Origin: Pandoraea captiosa
Lineage (GTDB): Bacteria > Pseudomonadota > Gammaproteobacteria > Burkholderiales > Burkholderiaceae
Reading direction: 5' to 3'
Assembly (NCBI RefSeq): GCF_902459775.1
Contig: NZ_CABPSQ010000009.1
Coordinates: 1-64,000 of the forward strand
DNA length: 64,000 bases
Notes under the pieces: generated by a model
The model's database searches: none
The model's input: only the letters and a program-made list of their open reading frames with translations
What the model was told of the DNA's origin: nothing
Program-made: the position numbers and the translations under genes
In this document: piece after piece, positions 16,310-25,106 of the stretch
Numbering within the stretch: the stretch's first letter is position 1
Layout of the letters: the number at the start of each line of letters is the position of its first letter

Positions 16310-16744
16310 TCAGGCGGCGATCCCGTCGGCGACACCCGCCGCACCAGCCGAGCCAGCCGCATCAGTCAACGCAGCGGCATCGTCGCGGGCCGTCTCGTCG
16401 AATGCCAGATACACCTCACCGGCCTCGATCCGCACCGGAAAGCGCTGTGCGCAGCCCACGTCCGGTGCGCAGGCTTCGCCCGTCGTCAGGTCGATGTTCC
16501 AGGCGTGCAGCGGGCACGTTACCTTCTCGCCGTGCACGATGCCTTGCGACAACGCGCCGCCCTTGTGCGGGCATTTGTCGCGCAACGCGAAGACACTGTC
16601 GCTCTCGGTACGAAACAGCGCGATGTCACCGGTGGCGTGCGTGAGCACACGCGAGCCCAGACGCGGAATCGCGTTCACGTCACAGACATGCAGCCAGGTC
16701 GGTTGGCATGGCTCCATAGCGGTCTTGGGGGTCATGACGGTCAT
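16310..16744 (-). CDS. nirD: nitrite reductase [NAD(P)H] small subunit NirD
   Basis: 144-residue Rieske-type partner of NirB. Rieske ligands are retained in this copy: CPHKGGALSQG (about residues 58-68) and CPLHAWN (about 76-82); some NirD proteins lose them. The start at 16744 is supported by GAGGAG seven bases upstream. The C-terminus is Ala-rich and a little longer than the usual 105-120 residues. It lies 11 bp after nirB and 38 bp before nasA, so it is co-transcribed. Confidence 0.93.
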   Translation of the reverse strand: MTVMTPKTAMEPCQPTWLHVCDVNAIPRLGSRVLTHATGDIALFRTESDSVFALRDKCPHKGGALSQGIVHGEKVTCPLHAWNIDLTTGEACAPDVGCAQRFPVRIEAGEVYLAFDETARDDAAALTDAAGSAGAAGVADGIAA

Positions 16745-16755
16745 GGGGCGTCTCC

Positions 16756-19218
16756 TCAGGCAGTCGTGGTTTCGGTGACGAGCGCCGTTCCCGCGAGCGT
16801 AAGCGGGCGATACTCATTGGCCTGCGCGCCGTCGATACGCGCCTGCCACGGGTCCTGCAAGCCGTCGAGCGAGAACAGCAGCCGCTCGTACAGCGCACGG
16901 CGATTCGCCGCGTCGCTCACCACCTTTTGCTTGACGTAGTCGAGGCCCACGCGTTCGATATAGTGGACCGTGCGGTCAAGGTAGTAGGCTTCCTCGCGAT
17001 ACAACTGGAGGAACGCGCCCGTGTATTCCTTGACCTCGTCGGCCGTCTTTACCTTCACGAGAAATTGCGCCACTTCCGTCTTGATGCCGCCGTTGCCGCC
17101 CACATACAGCTCCCAGCCCGAGTCGACGGCGATCACCCCCACGTCCTTGATCCCGGCTTCGGCGCAGTTGCGCGGACAGCCCGACACGGCCAGCTTGACC
17201 TTATGCGGCGACCACATGTTCGCGAGCATCGTCTCCAGATCGATGCCCATCTGCGTGCTGTTCTGGGTGCCGAAGCGACAGAATTCGCTGCCCACACACG
17301 TCTTCACCGTGCGGATCGACTTGCCGTACGCGTGGCCCGACGGCATGCCCAGATCGCGCCACACATTCACCAGGTCGTCCTTCTTCACGCCGAGCAGGTC
17401 GATGCGCTGGCCGCCCGTGACCTTGACCATCGGAATCTGATACTTGTCCGCCACGTCGGCAATGCGGCGCAGCTCGCTCGCGTTCGTCACACCGCCCTTC
17501 ATCTGGGGAATGACGGAGAACGTGTTGTCCTTTTGAATGTTGGCGTGCACGCGCTCGTTGACGAAGCGGCTTTGCGGATCGTCCACAGCCTCCTTGGGCC
17601 ACGTGCTGAGCATGTAGTAGTTCAGCGCGGGGCGACACGTCGCGCAGCCATTCGGCGTGCGCCACTCCAGGAAGTCGAAGGCGGCGCGGTGCGTGGTGAG
17701 ACGATGTTCGCGCACCGCGCGACGCACCTCCGCATGCGACAGGTCGGTGCAGCCGCACACCGCCTTCTGCTTCGGTGCGGCGTCGTACGTCGAGCCCAGC
17801 GTGCTCATGAGGATCTGCTCACACAAACCGGCGCAAGAGCCGCAGGAACTCCCCGCCTTGGTGTGCTTCTTCACTTCGTCCAGCGTGAACAGGCCCTTCT
17901 CGGTGATCGCGCGAACGATGGTGCCCTTGCACACGCCGTTGCAACCGCACACTTCGTCGCTGTCCGCCATGGCCGACGCGCGGTTCTGGCCTTGTGTGCC
18001 GACGTCGCCCACGCTCGATTCCCCGAACATGATGCGCTCGCGCAACTCACCCAGCGCGCGCCCTTCGCGCAGCAGTTTGAAGTACCACGCACCGTCTGCC
18101 GTGTCGCCGTAGAGACATGCCCCCACGAGCTTGTCGTCGCGAATGACGAGCTTCTTGTAGACGCCGCTTGCGGGGTCTGACAGCACGATCTCCTCGGTGC
18201 CCTCGCCACCGAGGAAGTCACCGGCCGAGAACAGATCGATGCCCGTGACCTTGAGCTTGGTCGAGAGCACCGAGCCGCGATAGCTGCCGATGCCCATGAG
18301 CGCGAGGTGGTTCGCACACACCTTCGCCTGCTCGAACAGAGGCGCCACGAGACCGTACGCCACGCCACGGTGACTTACACACTCGCCCACGGCGTAAATG
18401 CGCGGATCGTACGTTTGCAGCGTGTCGGACACAACGATGCCGCGCGCGCAATGCAGCCCGGCCGCTTCGGCAAGCGTGGTGTTGGGACGAATGCCGGCGG
18501 CCATCACGACGAGATCCGCCGCGATTTCCTCACCGTTGCTGAACTTCACCGCGCGCACGGCGCCGCGCTCGTCGCCCAGAATCTCGGACGTCTGGTGCGA
18601 CAGGCGAAAGGCGAGACCGCGCGCTTCGAGCGACTGTTGCAGCAGCTTGCCTGCGGTGGCGTCGAGCTGACGTTCGAGCAGCGTGGACGCCAGATGGACG
18701 ACCGTCACATCCATACCGCGCAGTTTCAGACCATTGGCCGCCTCCAAGCCGAGCAACCCGCCACCGATCACGACCGCATGGCGTTTGACTTTCGCCGTCT
18801 CGATCATGATCTCGGTGTCGCGAATGTCGCGATACGTGATGACGCCGTCGAGATCCTTGCCCGGCACGGGGAGAATGAACGGGCTGGACCCGGTGGCGAT
18901 CAGCAGCCGGTCGTACGGCGCTTCGGTGCCGTCGGCGCAGCGCACCACGCGGCGTGGCCGGTCGATTTGCGCGACTTCCTTGCCCAGATGCAGCGTGATG
19001 CCTTTTTCCGCATACCAGTCGAGCGGATTGAGCACGATGTCCTGAAACGCCTGCTCGCCCGCGAGCACCGGCGAGAGCAGGATGCGGTTGTAGTTCGGAT
19101 GCGGCTCGGCGCCGAACACGGTGATGTCGTATTGATTCGGTGCGATCTCGAGCAGCTCTTCGAGCGTGCGGATGCCGGCCATGCCATTGCCGATGACGAC
19201 CAGACGAGGTTTGCGCAT
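16756..19218 (-). CDS. nirB: nitrite reductase [NAD(P)H] large subunit NirB
   Basis: 820-residue cytoplasmic enzyme reducing nitrite to ammonium with NAD(P)H. Domains in order: FAD/NAD-binding pyridine nucleotide oxidoreductase (GNGMAG near residues 10-15, then IGGGLLGLEAA), two BFD-type [2Fe-2S] segments (CGCNGVCKG...CGSCAGLC and CGCTDLSH...CATCRP), and a siroheme/[4Fe-4S] C-terminal half with TCVGSEFCRFG and SGCPRNCAEAG. AGGAGA eight bases upstream fixes the start, discarding a 67-codon extension that would run through the leader hairpins. First gene of the nitrate operon. Confidence 0.96.
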   Translation of the reverse strand: MRKPRLVVIGNGMAGIRTLEELLEIAPNQYDITVFGAEPHPNYNRILLSPVLAGEQAFQDIVLNPLDWYAEKGITLHLGKEVAQIDRPRRVVRCADGTEAPYDRLLIATGSSPFILPVPGKDLDGVITYRDIRDTEIMIETAKVKRHAVVIGGGLLGLEAANGLKLRGMDVTVVHLASTLLERQLDATAGKLLQQSLEARGLAFRLSHQTSEILGDERGAVRAVKFSNGEEIAADLVVMAAGIRPNTTLAEAAGLHCARGIVVSDTLQTYDPRIYAVGECVSHRGVAYGLVAPLFEQAKVCANHLALMGIGSYRGSVLSTKLKVTGIDLFSAGDFLGGEGTEEIVLSDPASGVYKKLVIRDDKLVGACLYGDTADGAWYFKLLREGRALGELRERIMFGESSVGDVGTQGQNRASAMADSDEVCGCNGVCKGTIVRAITEKGLFTLDEVKKHTKAGSSCGSCAGLCEQILMSTLGSTYDAAPKQKAVCGCTDLSHAEVRRAVREHRLTTHRAAFDFLEWRTPNGCATCRPALNYYMLSTWPKEAVDDPQSRFVNERVHANIQKDNTFSVIPQMKGGVTNASELRRIADVADKYQIPMVKVTGGQRIDLLGVKKDDLVNVWRDLGMPSGHAYGKSIRTVKTCVGSEFCRFGTQNSTQMGIDLETMLANMWSPHKVKLAVSGCPRNCAEAGIKDVGVIAVDSGWELYVGGNGGIKTEVAQFLVKVKTADEVKEYTGAFLQLYREEAYYLDRTVHYIERVGLDYVKQKVVSDAANRRALYERLLFSLDGLQDPWQARIDGAQANEYRPLTLAGTALVTETTTA

Positions 19219-19260
19219 GCTGTCTTCTCCTGTTGCCGTGCCCGCGTCGCGCGCGGCGCC

Positions 19261-19310
19261 CGAAAAACAAAACGGCGTCCATCCGTGCCGGGGCACAGAG
19301 GGACGCCGTT
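19261..19310 (-). terminator. leader terminator upstream of nirB
   Basis: Read leftward, a perfect 10-bp stem (AACGGCGTCC with GGACGCCGTT, outer arms 19301-19310 and 19271-19280) with an inner GTGC/GCAC pairing is followed by TTGTTTTT. It lies about 45 bp before the nirB start codon, so unless overridden it would stop transcription of the whole operon. Confidence 0.88.
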
Positions 19311-19388
19311 GTCCTGTGGGTGCGTCGCTCGCTCTCACGCCTCGCGCCGCACCTGAATTCATTGCCGGCGACGCCTTTGCCGCTGGCG
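19294..19388 (-). promoter_or_regulatory. ANTAR-type two-hairpin antitermination leader (NasT target)
   Basis: On the leftward transcript, hairpin P1 (19364-19387) has an imperfect 9-bp stem and hexaloop AAAGGC (19373-19378). Hairpin P2 (19294-19318) has GGAC/GTCC plus an outer ACA/TGT pairing around hexaloop AACGGC (19305-19310). Both loops have A at position 1 and G at position 4, the ANTAR-RNA signature. P2 and the terminator compete for the same AACGGCGTCC bases, so P2 formation excludes termination. A GGTGCG/CGCACC hairpin (19319-19353) fills the linker. The remaining 19389-19632 holds no gene; a promoter is expected there but only a weak TATAGA was seen. Confidence 0.82.
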
Positions 19389-19632
19389 TTATGGCTAACG
19401 CAACAAGCGTGCCAGGCAACGTTCAGTGATCGGCAAAGTCGCAGACAGCAACGCGGAGCAAGGAAGAGATGGAAGTTTGTCTATAGGCAGAGTCCGATTT
19501 TCCACCGAACTCTGCTGCACCGCACCAGTGCACCGTGCGAGATATTCGCGCCGCGCGCACCAGAATGACGCCGTGGGGCGCAACGCACCGTGATGATCGT
19601 CGGTAACTGCATCGCGCCCGTTGCGGGTCGGA

Positions 19633-20817
19633 TTATGGATAAGGCGTAACGGGAGGAATGCCCGCAAACAACGCGCCCGCGCTATCGTAGGTCGCCTCCC
19701 CCAGGAATGCGTGCTGTGTAACGACGAGCGAATCTCGCATGATCCACTGCAGTCGATTGTCGCTGTAAATCGCTGCCGTCCCGGCCAGCCGGTAAGCGAT
19801 CTGCACGACGTCGGCACAGACCTGCGCGGCGTGCGTGGCGCTCAGGCGCAGCAGATTCGCCTGCTCGGGCGTCACCGGCTTGCCGGCCAGAATCGATTCC
19901 CACGCAGCCTCCGGCGCCTCATAGAAAAATGCGCGGGCGCTACGCAACATGGCCTCCGCCTTACCGAGTTCGATCCGGTAATAAGCGCGATCGCCAAGAC
20001 GCGGCGCCCCCGTCACCGTTTTCGTGCCACCGGCCATCTCGGTGACCATATCGAGCGCCGCTCGCGCAAGCCCCAGGTTCACGGCGGCATGGACCTGCGC
20101 CTGATAGGAAATCGCCGGATAGCGATACAACGGTTCGTCGATCGTCGGTGCGGTGCCCCGCGTGAACGTCCATGCCGCGTCCACGCGCTTTTTGTGCAAT
20201 CGCAGATCGTGGCTGCCCGTGGCCTGCATTCCCACCACGTCCCAGTTGTCCACGATCTCGACTTCCGACGCCGGAAACACAGCGGTCAGCGGCTTGCCGG
20301 CGGCAGCCCCGCCGCCGTTCGCTGCCGTGCCGCCGATCCCTACGCCAAGCCACGAGGCGCCTTTGCAGCCGCTGGCAAAACGCCATTGCCCGGTGACTTC
20401 CCATCCGCCTTCGACCGGGACCGCCGGTTGCAGGGGATACAGGCCGCCGCCGAAGACTTGATCGGGGCCGCTCGAATAGATCACGGCCTGTGTCTCCACC
20501 GGCAACGAGGCAAGGTAGATGTTGCCGGAACCGAATGCGGCGACCCACCCCGTGGATCCGTCGACCTCGGAAATACGCTCCACGACCCGCAAGAACTCGG
20601 CGGGGGGCAGCGCGTCGCCGCCGAAACGCTTCGGCGTGCTTGCGCGGAAAATGCCGACGGCCTTCATCTTCTCCACCATGTCGCGGGGCACATGCGACAG
20701 CCGGTTGAATTCCTCCCGACGATCTTTGACTTCGGCGAGCAGCGCATCGAGCGCGCCCACCGTCACCGGTCGACGCTCGTGCGAGGTGAGCAGCACTTCA
20801 CTGGGTTCGATCTTCAT
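19633..20817 (-). CDS. acyl-CoA-dehydrogenase-fold flavin-dependent monooxygenase
   Basis: 394-residue protein of the acyl-CoA dehydrogenase superfamily, monooxygenase branch (HsaA/DszC/HpaB-C2-like). N-terminal FNRLSHVPRDMVEKMKAVGIFRASTPKRFGG and EVDGSTGWVAAFGSGN are typical of this branch, as is the central GGWEVTGQWRFASGCKGASW. The Glu base of true dehydrogenases is not evident near the C-terminus. Such oxygenases use reduced flavin from a separate reductase, and a flavin reductase gene is divergent 227 bp away. Start at 20817: GGAG six bases upstream. Substrate unknown. Confidence 0.82.
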   Translation of the reverse strand: MKIEPSEVLLTSHERRPVTVGALDALLAEVKDRREEFNRLSHVPRDMVEKMKAVGIFRASTPKRFGGDALPPAEFLRVVERISEVDGSTGWVAAFGSGNIYLASLPVETQAVIYSSGPDQVFGGGLYPLQPAVPVEGGWEVTGQWRFASGCKGASWLGVGIGGTAANGGGAAAGKPLTAVFPASEVEIVDNWDVVGMQATGSHDLRLHKKRVDAAWTFTRGTAPTIDEPLYRYPAISYQAQVHAAVNLGLARAALDMVTEMAGGTKTVTGAPRLGDRAYYRIELGKAEAMLRSARAFFYEAPEAAWESILAGKPVTPEQANLLRLSATHAAQVCADVVQIAYRLAGTAAIYSDNRLQWIMRDSLVVTQHAFLGEATYDSAGALFAGIPPVTPYP

Positions 20818-20927
20818 TGGCATCTCCAGGACGGACTCAAGCACCGCACGGCATGGAAAATCGCCGCTCACTGCTCGAATAAATAATGCAATGAAGCATC
20901 CCGCCACACTCACCCATCGTCAAATTA

Positions 20928-20942
20928 CCAATTCGAATTTGG
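20928..20942. promoter_or_regulatory. AT-rich divergent control region with palindrome
   Basis: Within the AT-rich 227-bp gap between monooxygenase and flavin reductase genes, CCAATTCGAATTTGG contains the perfect palindrome AATTCGAATT. The gap is much richer in A/T than its neighbours and includes A-tracts (20966-20990), so it is the probable shared promoter-operator region. Confidence 0.45.
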
Positions 20943-21044
20943 GAAATAACCAGAATTCATTCGTTTAAAAAAACCTAAAAAAATAAGCGTCGCTAATATC
21001 GCCAATAATTTAATCGAATTTGCCTGTCATTTCTGACGCGAACT

Positions 21045-21590
21045 ATGATTCAGACGTTCATTGAGACGGATCGCACCGACATGCAAATCAACGAATTGAT
21101 GGCGAAAGAATTCCGACAGGCGATGTCGCGTTTGTCAGCGGCGGTGAACGTCGTCAGCACCGATGGCCCGAACGGTCGGTACGGCGTCACGGCGAGCGCC
21201 GTTTGCTCGGTGACCGACGCCCCGCCGACCGTGCTGGTCTGCCTGAACAGAAAAGGCGCCGCTCACGACGCATTGCTGGGAAACGGCAAGGTCTGCATCA
21301 ACATTCTTTCCGGGCGCCACGAGAACCTTGCCATGCAATTTGCAGGCATGACGAACGTCCCCCACGCGCAGCGATTCTCTTCGGAAATGTGGCATGAAGG
21401 ATCGTTCGGCTTGCCCGTATTGCGCGATGCCCTTGCGAGCCTCGAAGGTGTCATCGTCTATACGAAAATCGTCGGCTCGCACACGGTGATTTTCGTGGAG
21501 ATCGCCAATATTCAGATGGGCGATAGCGGAGACAGCCTGACCTACTTTGGCAGAGCCTTTCATCGTTTGCGCGAAGCCGTGCCGGCATAA
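21045..21590 (+). CDS. flavin reductase (HpaC/FRP-like), probable monooxygenase partner
   Basis: 181-residue protein of the flavin reductase domain family, which reduces FMN or FAD with NAD(P)H and releases it to an oxygenase. Seen: FRQAMSRLSAAVNVVSTDG, GVTASAVCSVTDAPPTVLVCLNR (FMN-binding strand pair, about residues 46-69), NILSGRHENLAMQFAG and the C-terminal YFGRAFHRL. Length fits HpaC (about 170). A start at 21081 (MQINELM) is an alternative; neither has a clear ribosome site. Divergent from the oxygenase gene, which together would form a two-component monooxygenase. Confidence 0.87.
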   Translation: MIQTFIETDRTDMQINELMAKEFRQAMSRLSAAVNVVSTDGPNGRYGVTASAVCSVTDAPPTVLVCLNRKGAAHDALLGNGKVCINILSGRHENLAMQFAGMTNVPHAQRFSSEMWHEGSFGLPVLRDALASLEGVIVYTKIVGSHTVIFVEIANIQMGDSGDSLTYFGRAFHRLREAVPA

Positions 21591-21636
21591 CGCGAGCGCA
21601 AGGCAATCCACGAACCTTCCGAACTTTCGATCTGCC

Positions 21637-22398
21637 ATGGCACTGTGTGTATTCCTGACGGCGACTGCCGAACCTGCCGAACCTACCGCTTCGCAAACCG
21701 ACGAACCGGTCAGCGCCGTGGCGATTCGCGACGCGCTGCATCGCACTTCCGGCCTGCAAAAGCTGGCCGTTCACCTGCCCGACACGGCCAGCGCGGACGA
21801 TCCCTTCATTGCGGCGGAGCGTGCACCGAAGTGCGCGATGCAGTTGTACTTCGGTGACATCGAGACGCTTGAAGCGGCACTGACGAAAGGCAGCGCATTG
21901 CACTCGCTGCTCGATCCCCGGTCGTGTCCCTCATTCCGCGATTGCGACTGGACGCTGCAAGCCATGCTCACGCGCCGTTTTTCCGTGCCAGAGCCCTGTT
22001 CGCGCCACTCGCCTCCATCGCCTCCCTCGCCAGGGGCGGCCACGCGTGCCGATGGCGAGGAAAAATGCACCTATCTGGTTGCCTACGAAGGTCCGGCCGA
22101 CGATGAGAACGCCTGGCACGATCACTACATCCGACATCATCCGCCGCTGATGGCTCAGTTGCCCGGCGTGCGTGAAATTGAGATCTATACCCGGATCGAC
22201 TACCGCAGCAGCTTGCCCGCCGAACGGGTGAGCCACATGCAACGCAACAAGACCGTCTTCGACTCGCTGCGCGACCTGACGCAAGCGCTGGCGTCTCCGA
22301 TCCGACAGCAGCTTCGCGAGGACTTTTTGTCCCTGCCTGCGTTCTCCGGCGGAAGCCCTCACTACCCCATGCGAACGTTCGAATACCGCATCGCGTAG
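21637..22398 (+). CDS. EthD-like dimeric alpha/beta-barrel protein
   Basis: 253 residues; the exact family is uncertain. The C-terminal half has an EthD/ferredoxin-like signature: CTYLVAYEGPADDENAWHDHYIRHHPPLMAQLPGVREIEIYTRIDY. This has the His-His-Pro-x-Leu-Met and Pro-Gly-Val turns seen in EthD-type proteins that help degradation of ethers and aromatics. The N-terminal half (ALCVFLTATAEPAEP, then DALHRTSGLQKLAVHLP) may be a degenerate second copy, separated by a Pro/Ser linker near residue 125. It follows the flavin reductase by 46 bp and is probably co-transcribed. Role unknown. Confidence 0.6.
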   Translation: MALCVFLTATAEPAEPTASQTDEPVSAVAIRDALHRTSGLQKLAVHLPDTASADDPFIAAERAPKCAMQLYFGDIETLEAALTKGSALHSLLDPRSCPSFRDCDWTLQAMLTRRFSVPEPCSRHSPPSPPSPGAATRADGEEKCTYLVAYEGPADDENAWHDHYIRHHPPLMAQLPGVREIEIYTRIDYRSSLPAERVSHMQRNKTVFDSLRDLTQALASPIRQQLREDFLSLPAFSGGSPHYPMRTFEYRIA

Positions 22399-22409
22399 GC
22401 GTTGGTATG

Positions 22410-23330
22410 TCACGTACGCGACGAAAACAGCTCGATCAGTAGGGCGCGCAGCCAGTCGATACCGTCGTCCTCCGAGAAGCGGTCATGGCTATACACACCC
22501 ACCGTTATCGGCGGCAACGCAAGCGGAAGTCGTAGCAGGCGGTATGTGTCGTTGCGATTGACCTGCGCCGCAATCGCGTGCGGGAGGATGAACGCGAGAT
22601 CCGTCGTTGCGACAATCTGCGGGGCAATCGTAAATTGCGGCACCTGCAGCGCAATATTCAGTTGAACGCCTGCCTGACGAAACGCCGCCTCCATTGCAGA
22701 ATGGTGACCGGTGGTATTCGTGCAAGAATGCACAAACCTCAGGCGATTCACGTCGTCGATCGTCAGCGAGCTTTCCCGGAAGGGATGTTCCGCGCGCAGC
22801 ATGCAGACGAATTCGTCCTCACGCAATCTGTCGAAGCGACATTCGTGCCCCGGCTCAGCGAGGTATCCGAGCGCGAGGTCGATGTCGCCTTTGCGCAAAG
22901 CGGTCGTAATCAGATCGACGGGAAGTTGCTGCACTTGCACACCGACATGGGGCGCACGGCTCGCCAGCACATGCATCAGCGCCGGCAAGACGTGCAACTG
23001 CGCCATGTCGGACATCGCGACGCGGAAGGTTCTCGATGCGCTCGCGGGTTCGAACCTCACGTGCTTGACCAGCGCCCCGCGAATGATGGTGAACGCTTCC
23101 TGAATCGGCGAATGCAACCGCGTTGCGGCAGGCGTGGGTTCCATCGAAAGCGCATTCCGCACGAATAGCGGATCGTCGAAAACCTCACGAAGACGACGCA
23201 GGGCATGACTCACGGCGGGTTGGCTTACGTGCAGCCGGTCCGCAGCGACCGTCAGACTGCGCACTTCCCATATCGCCAGAAATGTCCTTAGCAAATTCAG
23301 ATCCACCGTGGTCATGTTGACTGGCTTCAT
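22410..23330 (-). CDS. LysR-family regulator (NodD/LinR-like)
   Basis: 306 residues. The N-terminal helix-turn-helix starts VDLNLLRTFLAIWEVRSLTVAADRLHVSQPAVSHALRRLREVFDDPLFVRN, characteristic of the NodD/PcpR/LinR-like LysR clade common in aromatic catabolism; the rest is the periplasmic-binding-like effector domain. An ATG at 23315 is an equally good start because neither has a strong ribosome site. Convergent with the EthD-like gene (11-bp gap). It probably controls the adjacent oxygenase or transporter genes. Confidence 0.88.
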   Translation of the reverse strand: MKPVNMTTVDLNLLRTFLAIWEVRSLTVAADRLHVSQPAVSHALRRLREVFDDPLFVRNALSMEPTPAATRLHSPIQEAFTIIRGALVKHVRFEPASASRTFRVAMSDMAQLHVLPALMHVLASRAPHVGVQVQQLPVDLITTALRKGDIDLALGYLAEPGHECRFDRLREDEFVCMLRAEHPFRESSLTIDDVNRLRFVHSCTNTTGHHSAMEAAFRQAGVQLNIALQVPQFTIAPQIVATTDLAFILPHAIAAQVNRNDTYRLLRLPLALPPITVGVYSHDRFSEDDGIDWLRALLIELFSSRT

Positions 23331-23484
23331 TCGGTCAGTCCTACCATACGATCATTTCATTACCGACACGCCATGAAAAACAGGGACGCACGCCCTGTCT
23401 CATCGGTCAGCGATGGAAACCGAAGTCCCCGATCACTGCCCCACAGGCCGCCGTCCCCACAGTAAATGCTGCCCTTCGATGTCC

Positions 23485-24825
23485 TTACGCCGATCGGTCG
23501 CGAATCCGTGCATCCCGCGGATAAGTCTCCGGTGCAATCAACGTCGTGACCACCGTCACCATACCGAGCGCTGCGACATAGAGTGCGATCGGCCCGATGG
23601 TTCGATAATGCGCGAGGAGCGCTGTGGCGATAACCGGCGCGAATCCTGCACCCAACACCGATGACAGTTCCCGCCCGATGCCGAGTCCCGAATAGCGCAG
23701 TCGCGGCGGAAGCAATTCGCTGATGAAGGCCGGTTGTGCGCCCTGGAGCGTGCCCAGCACCAGACTATTGGCCAAAATGAGCGCAGTCATCACGGCAGTT
23801 GTCGTGCCTTTCTGGAAAAGGAAGAAGAACGGATAGGCAAGTGCCACGATCCCCACCGCCCCGATCAAATATACGGGTTTGCGGCCGATGATGTCGCTGA
23901 CATACCCGGAAAACAACGACACCGGAATGGACAGCAACATCGAGATGATCAGTCCGGTGTAGACGAGTTGATCCGAGATTCCGCTGAACTTGCCGAACGC
24001 GATCGAGAAGGCGAAGAAAATCCACGACGCCGTGCCCTCGCCCAGACGCAGACCGAACACCATGAGCACGCGGCCCGGGCACGTTCGCAACACGTCCACC
24101 AGCGGTGCATGAGCGACCTGACCCTCGCGGCTGATCTTGGCGAAATCCGCGCTCTCCGCGATATGCGAGCGGAGATAGACACCGATACCGATCATGACGA
24201 GGCTAAGCCAAAACGGCACGCGCCAGCCCCACGTGAGAAAGTGCTCGCCCGACAGACGTTGCGCGAGCATGAACGCAGCGGTCGACAGCGCGAATCCGAT
24301 CACTGCCCCGGAAGGACTCCAGGCCGACAGGCGCGCGCGCTTGTGCTGAGGGGCGTTCTCGCTGATGAGCAGAATGCTCCCGCTCCACTCACCGCCTGCC
24401 GCCAGCCCCTGCACGAGCCGCAGCGCGACAAGCAGTATCGGCGCCGCGAGACCGATTTGCGCATAGGAGGGAATGAGCCCCATGAGAAACGTGCTGCTCC
24501 CCATCGCCCCCAATGTGAGCATCATCACGGCGCGTCGGCCGTATTTATCGCCAAAGTGCCCACATAGAATGCCGCCCAGCGGACGCGCCACGAACCCTGC
24601 TGCAAGGCCGCCGAACGCGGCGATCGTGCCGGTCAGCGGATCCACCCCGATAGGGAAAAAGATCGTCCCGAAGACCGAGGCCGCAGCCGTGCCGTACAGG
24701 AAAAAGTCGTACCACTCCAGTATCTGTCCGATGACCGAGGTCAATACCGCTCGACGGACGCGTTTCCGGTCGCTGTCTGTCGCGCTGATCCGCATGCCGT
24801 CTGAAATTTCCGCCGCAACGCTCAT
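23485..24825 (-). CDS. MHS-family MFS metabolite:H+ symporter
   Basis: 446-residue, 12-helix major facilitator. Motifs of the metabolite:H+ symporter (MHS) branch (ShiA, KgtP, PcaT-like) are visible: VIGQILEWYDFFLYGTAA at helix 1, RPLGGILCGHFGDKYGRR for the loop 2-3 motif, and FKISREGQ-like sequence after helix 6. MHS proteins take up shikimate, ketoglutarate, citrate or aromatic acids. The locus suggests an acidic aromatic or similar substrate. Its upstream gap to the first tandem LysR gene carries direct and inverted repeats. Confidence 0.9.
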   Translation of the reverse strand: MSVAAEISDGMRISATDSDRKRVRRAVLTSVIGQILEWYDFFLYGTAAASVFGTIFFPIGVDPLTGTIAAFGGLAAGFVARPLGGILCGHFGDKYGRRAVMMLTLGAMGSSTFLMGLIPSYAQIGLAAPILLVALRLVQGLAAGGEWSGSILLISENAPQHKRARLSAWSPSGAVIGFALSTAAFMLAQRLSGEHFLTWGWRVPFWLSLVMIGIGVYLRSHIAESADFAKISREGQVAHAPLVDVLRTCPGRVLMVFGLRLGEGTASWIFFAFSIAFGKFSGISDQLVYTGLIISMLLSIPVSLFSGYVSDIIGRKPVYLIGAVGIVALAYPFFFLFQKGTTTAVMTALILANSLVLGTLQGAQPAFISELLPPRLRYSGLGIGRELSSVLGAGFAPVIATALLAHYRTIGPIALYVAALGMVTVVTTLIAPETYPRDARIRDRSA

Positions 24826-24880
24826 AGCATCAAGCCTTTTAAAAAGTGAATCGCCAGCGATTCTCGTGTCACCTGTCGGT

Positions 24881-24951
24881 CAACAAATTCTGGTACCTGC
24901 CAGCCGATTCAACAAATTCATCTAAAATCGCATCGTCATCAGCCAGATGAA
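24881..24951. promoter_or_regulatory. repeat-containing control region between MHS transporter and LysR gene
   Basis: The direct repeat CAACAAATTC occurs at 24881-24890 and 24910-24919 (29-bp register). The perfect 7-bp inverted repeat TTCATCT (24917-24923) / AGATGAA (24945-24951) overlaps the second copy. This is a plausible LysR-type binding region serving the leftward transporter gene and the rightward regulator. Confidence 0.5.
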
Positions 24952-25106
24952 TGAACGATCAGGCGCTTCAGGTCCCTGGCACGCACATCGTTCCGTCGAA
25001 AATCGACACGCCGAAGGCCGTTGCTGCGCACAGGTTTCTGCCCGAGAATCTGTGTCGCAAGGTAGGTATCCCCAGGAAATCCCAACGCGGACTGCACGGC
25101 ATCGCC

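Noticed and set aside
19219-19419. A 67-codon N-terminal extension of NirB
   Set aside because: It would translate through the leader hairpins and terminator; the ATG at 19218 has an ideal ribosome site and starts at the FAD-binding strand.
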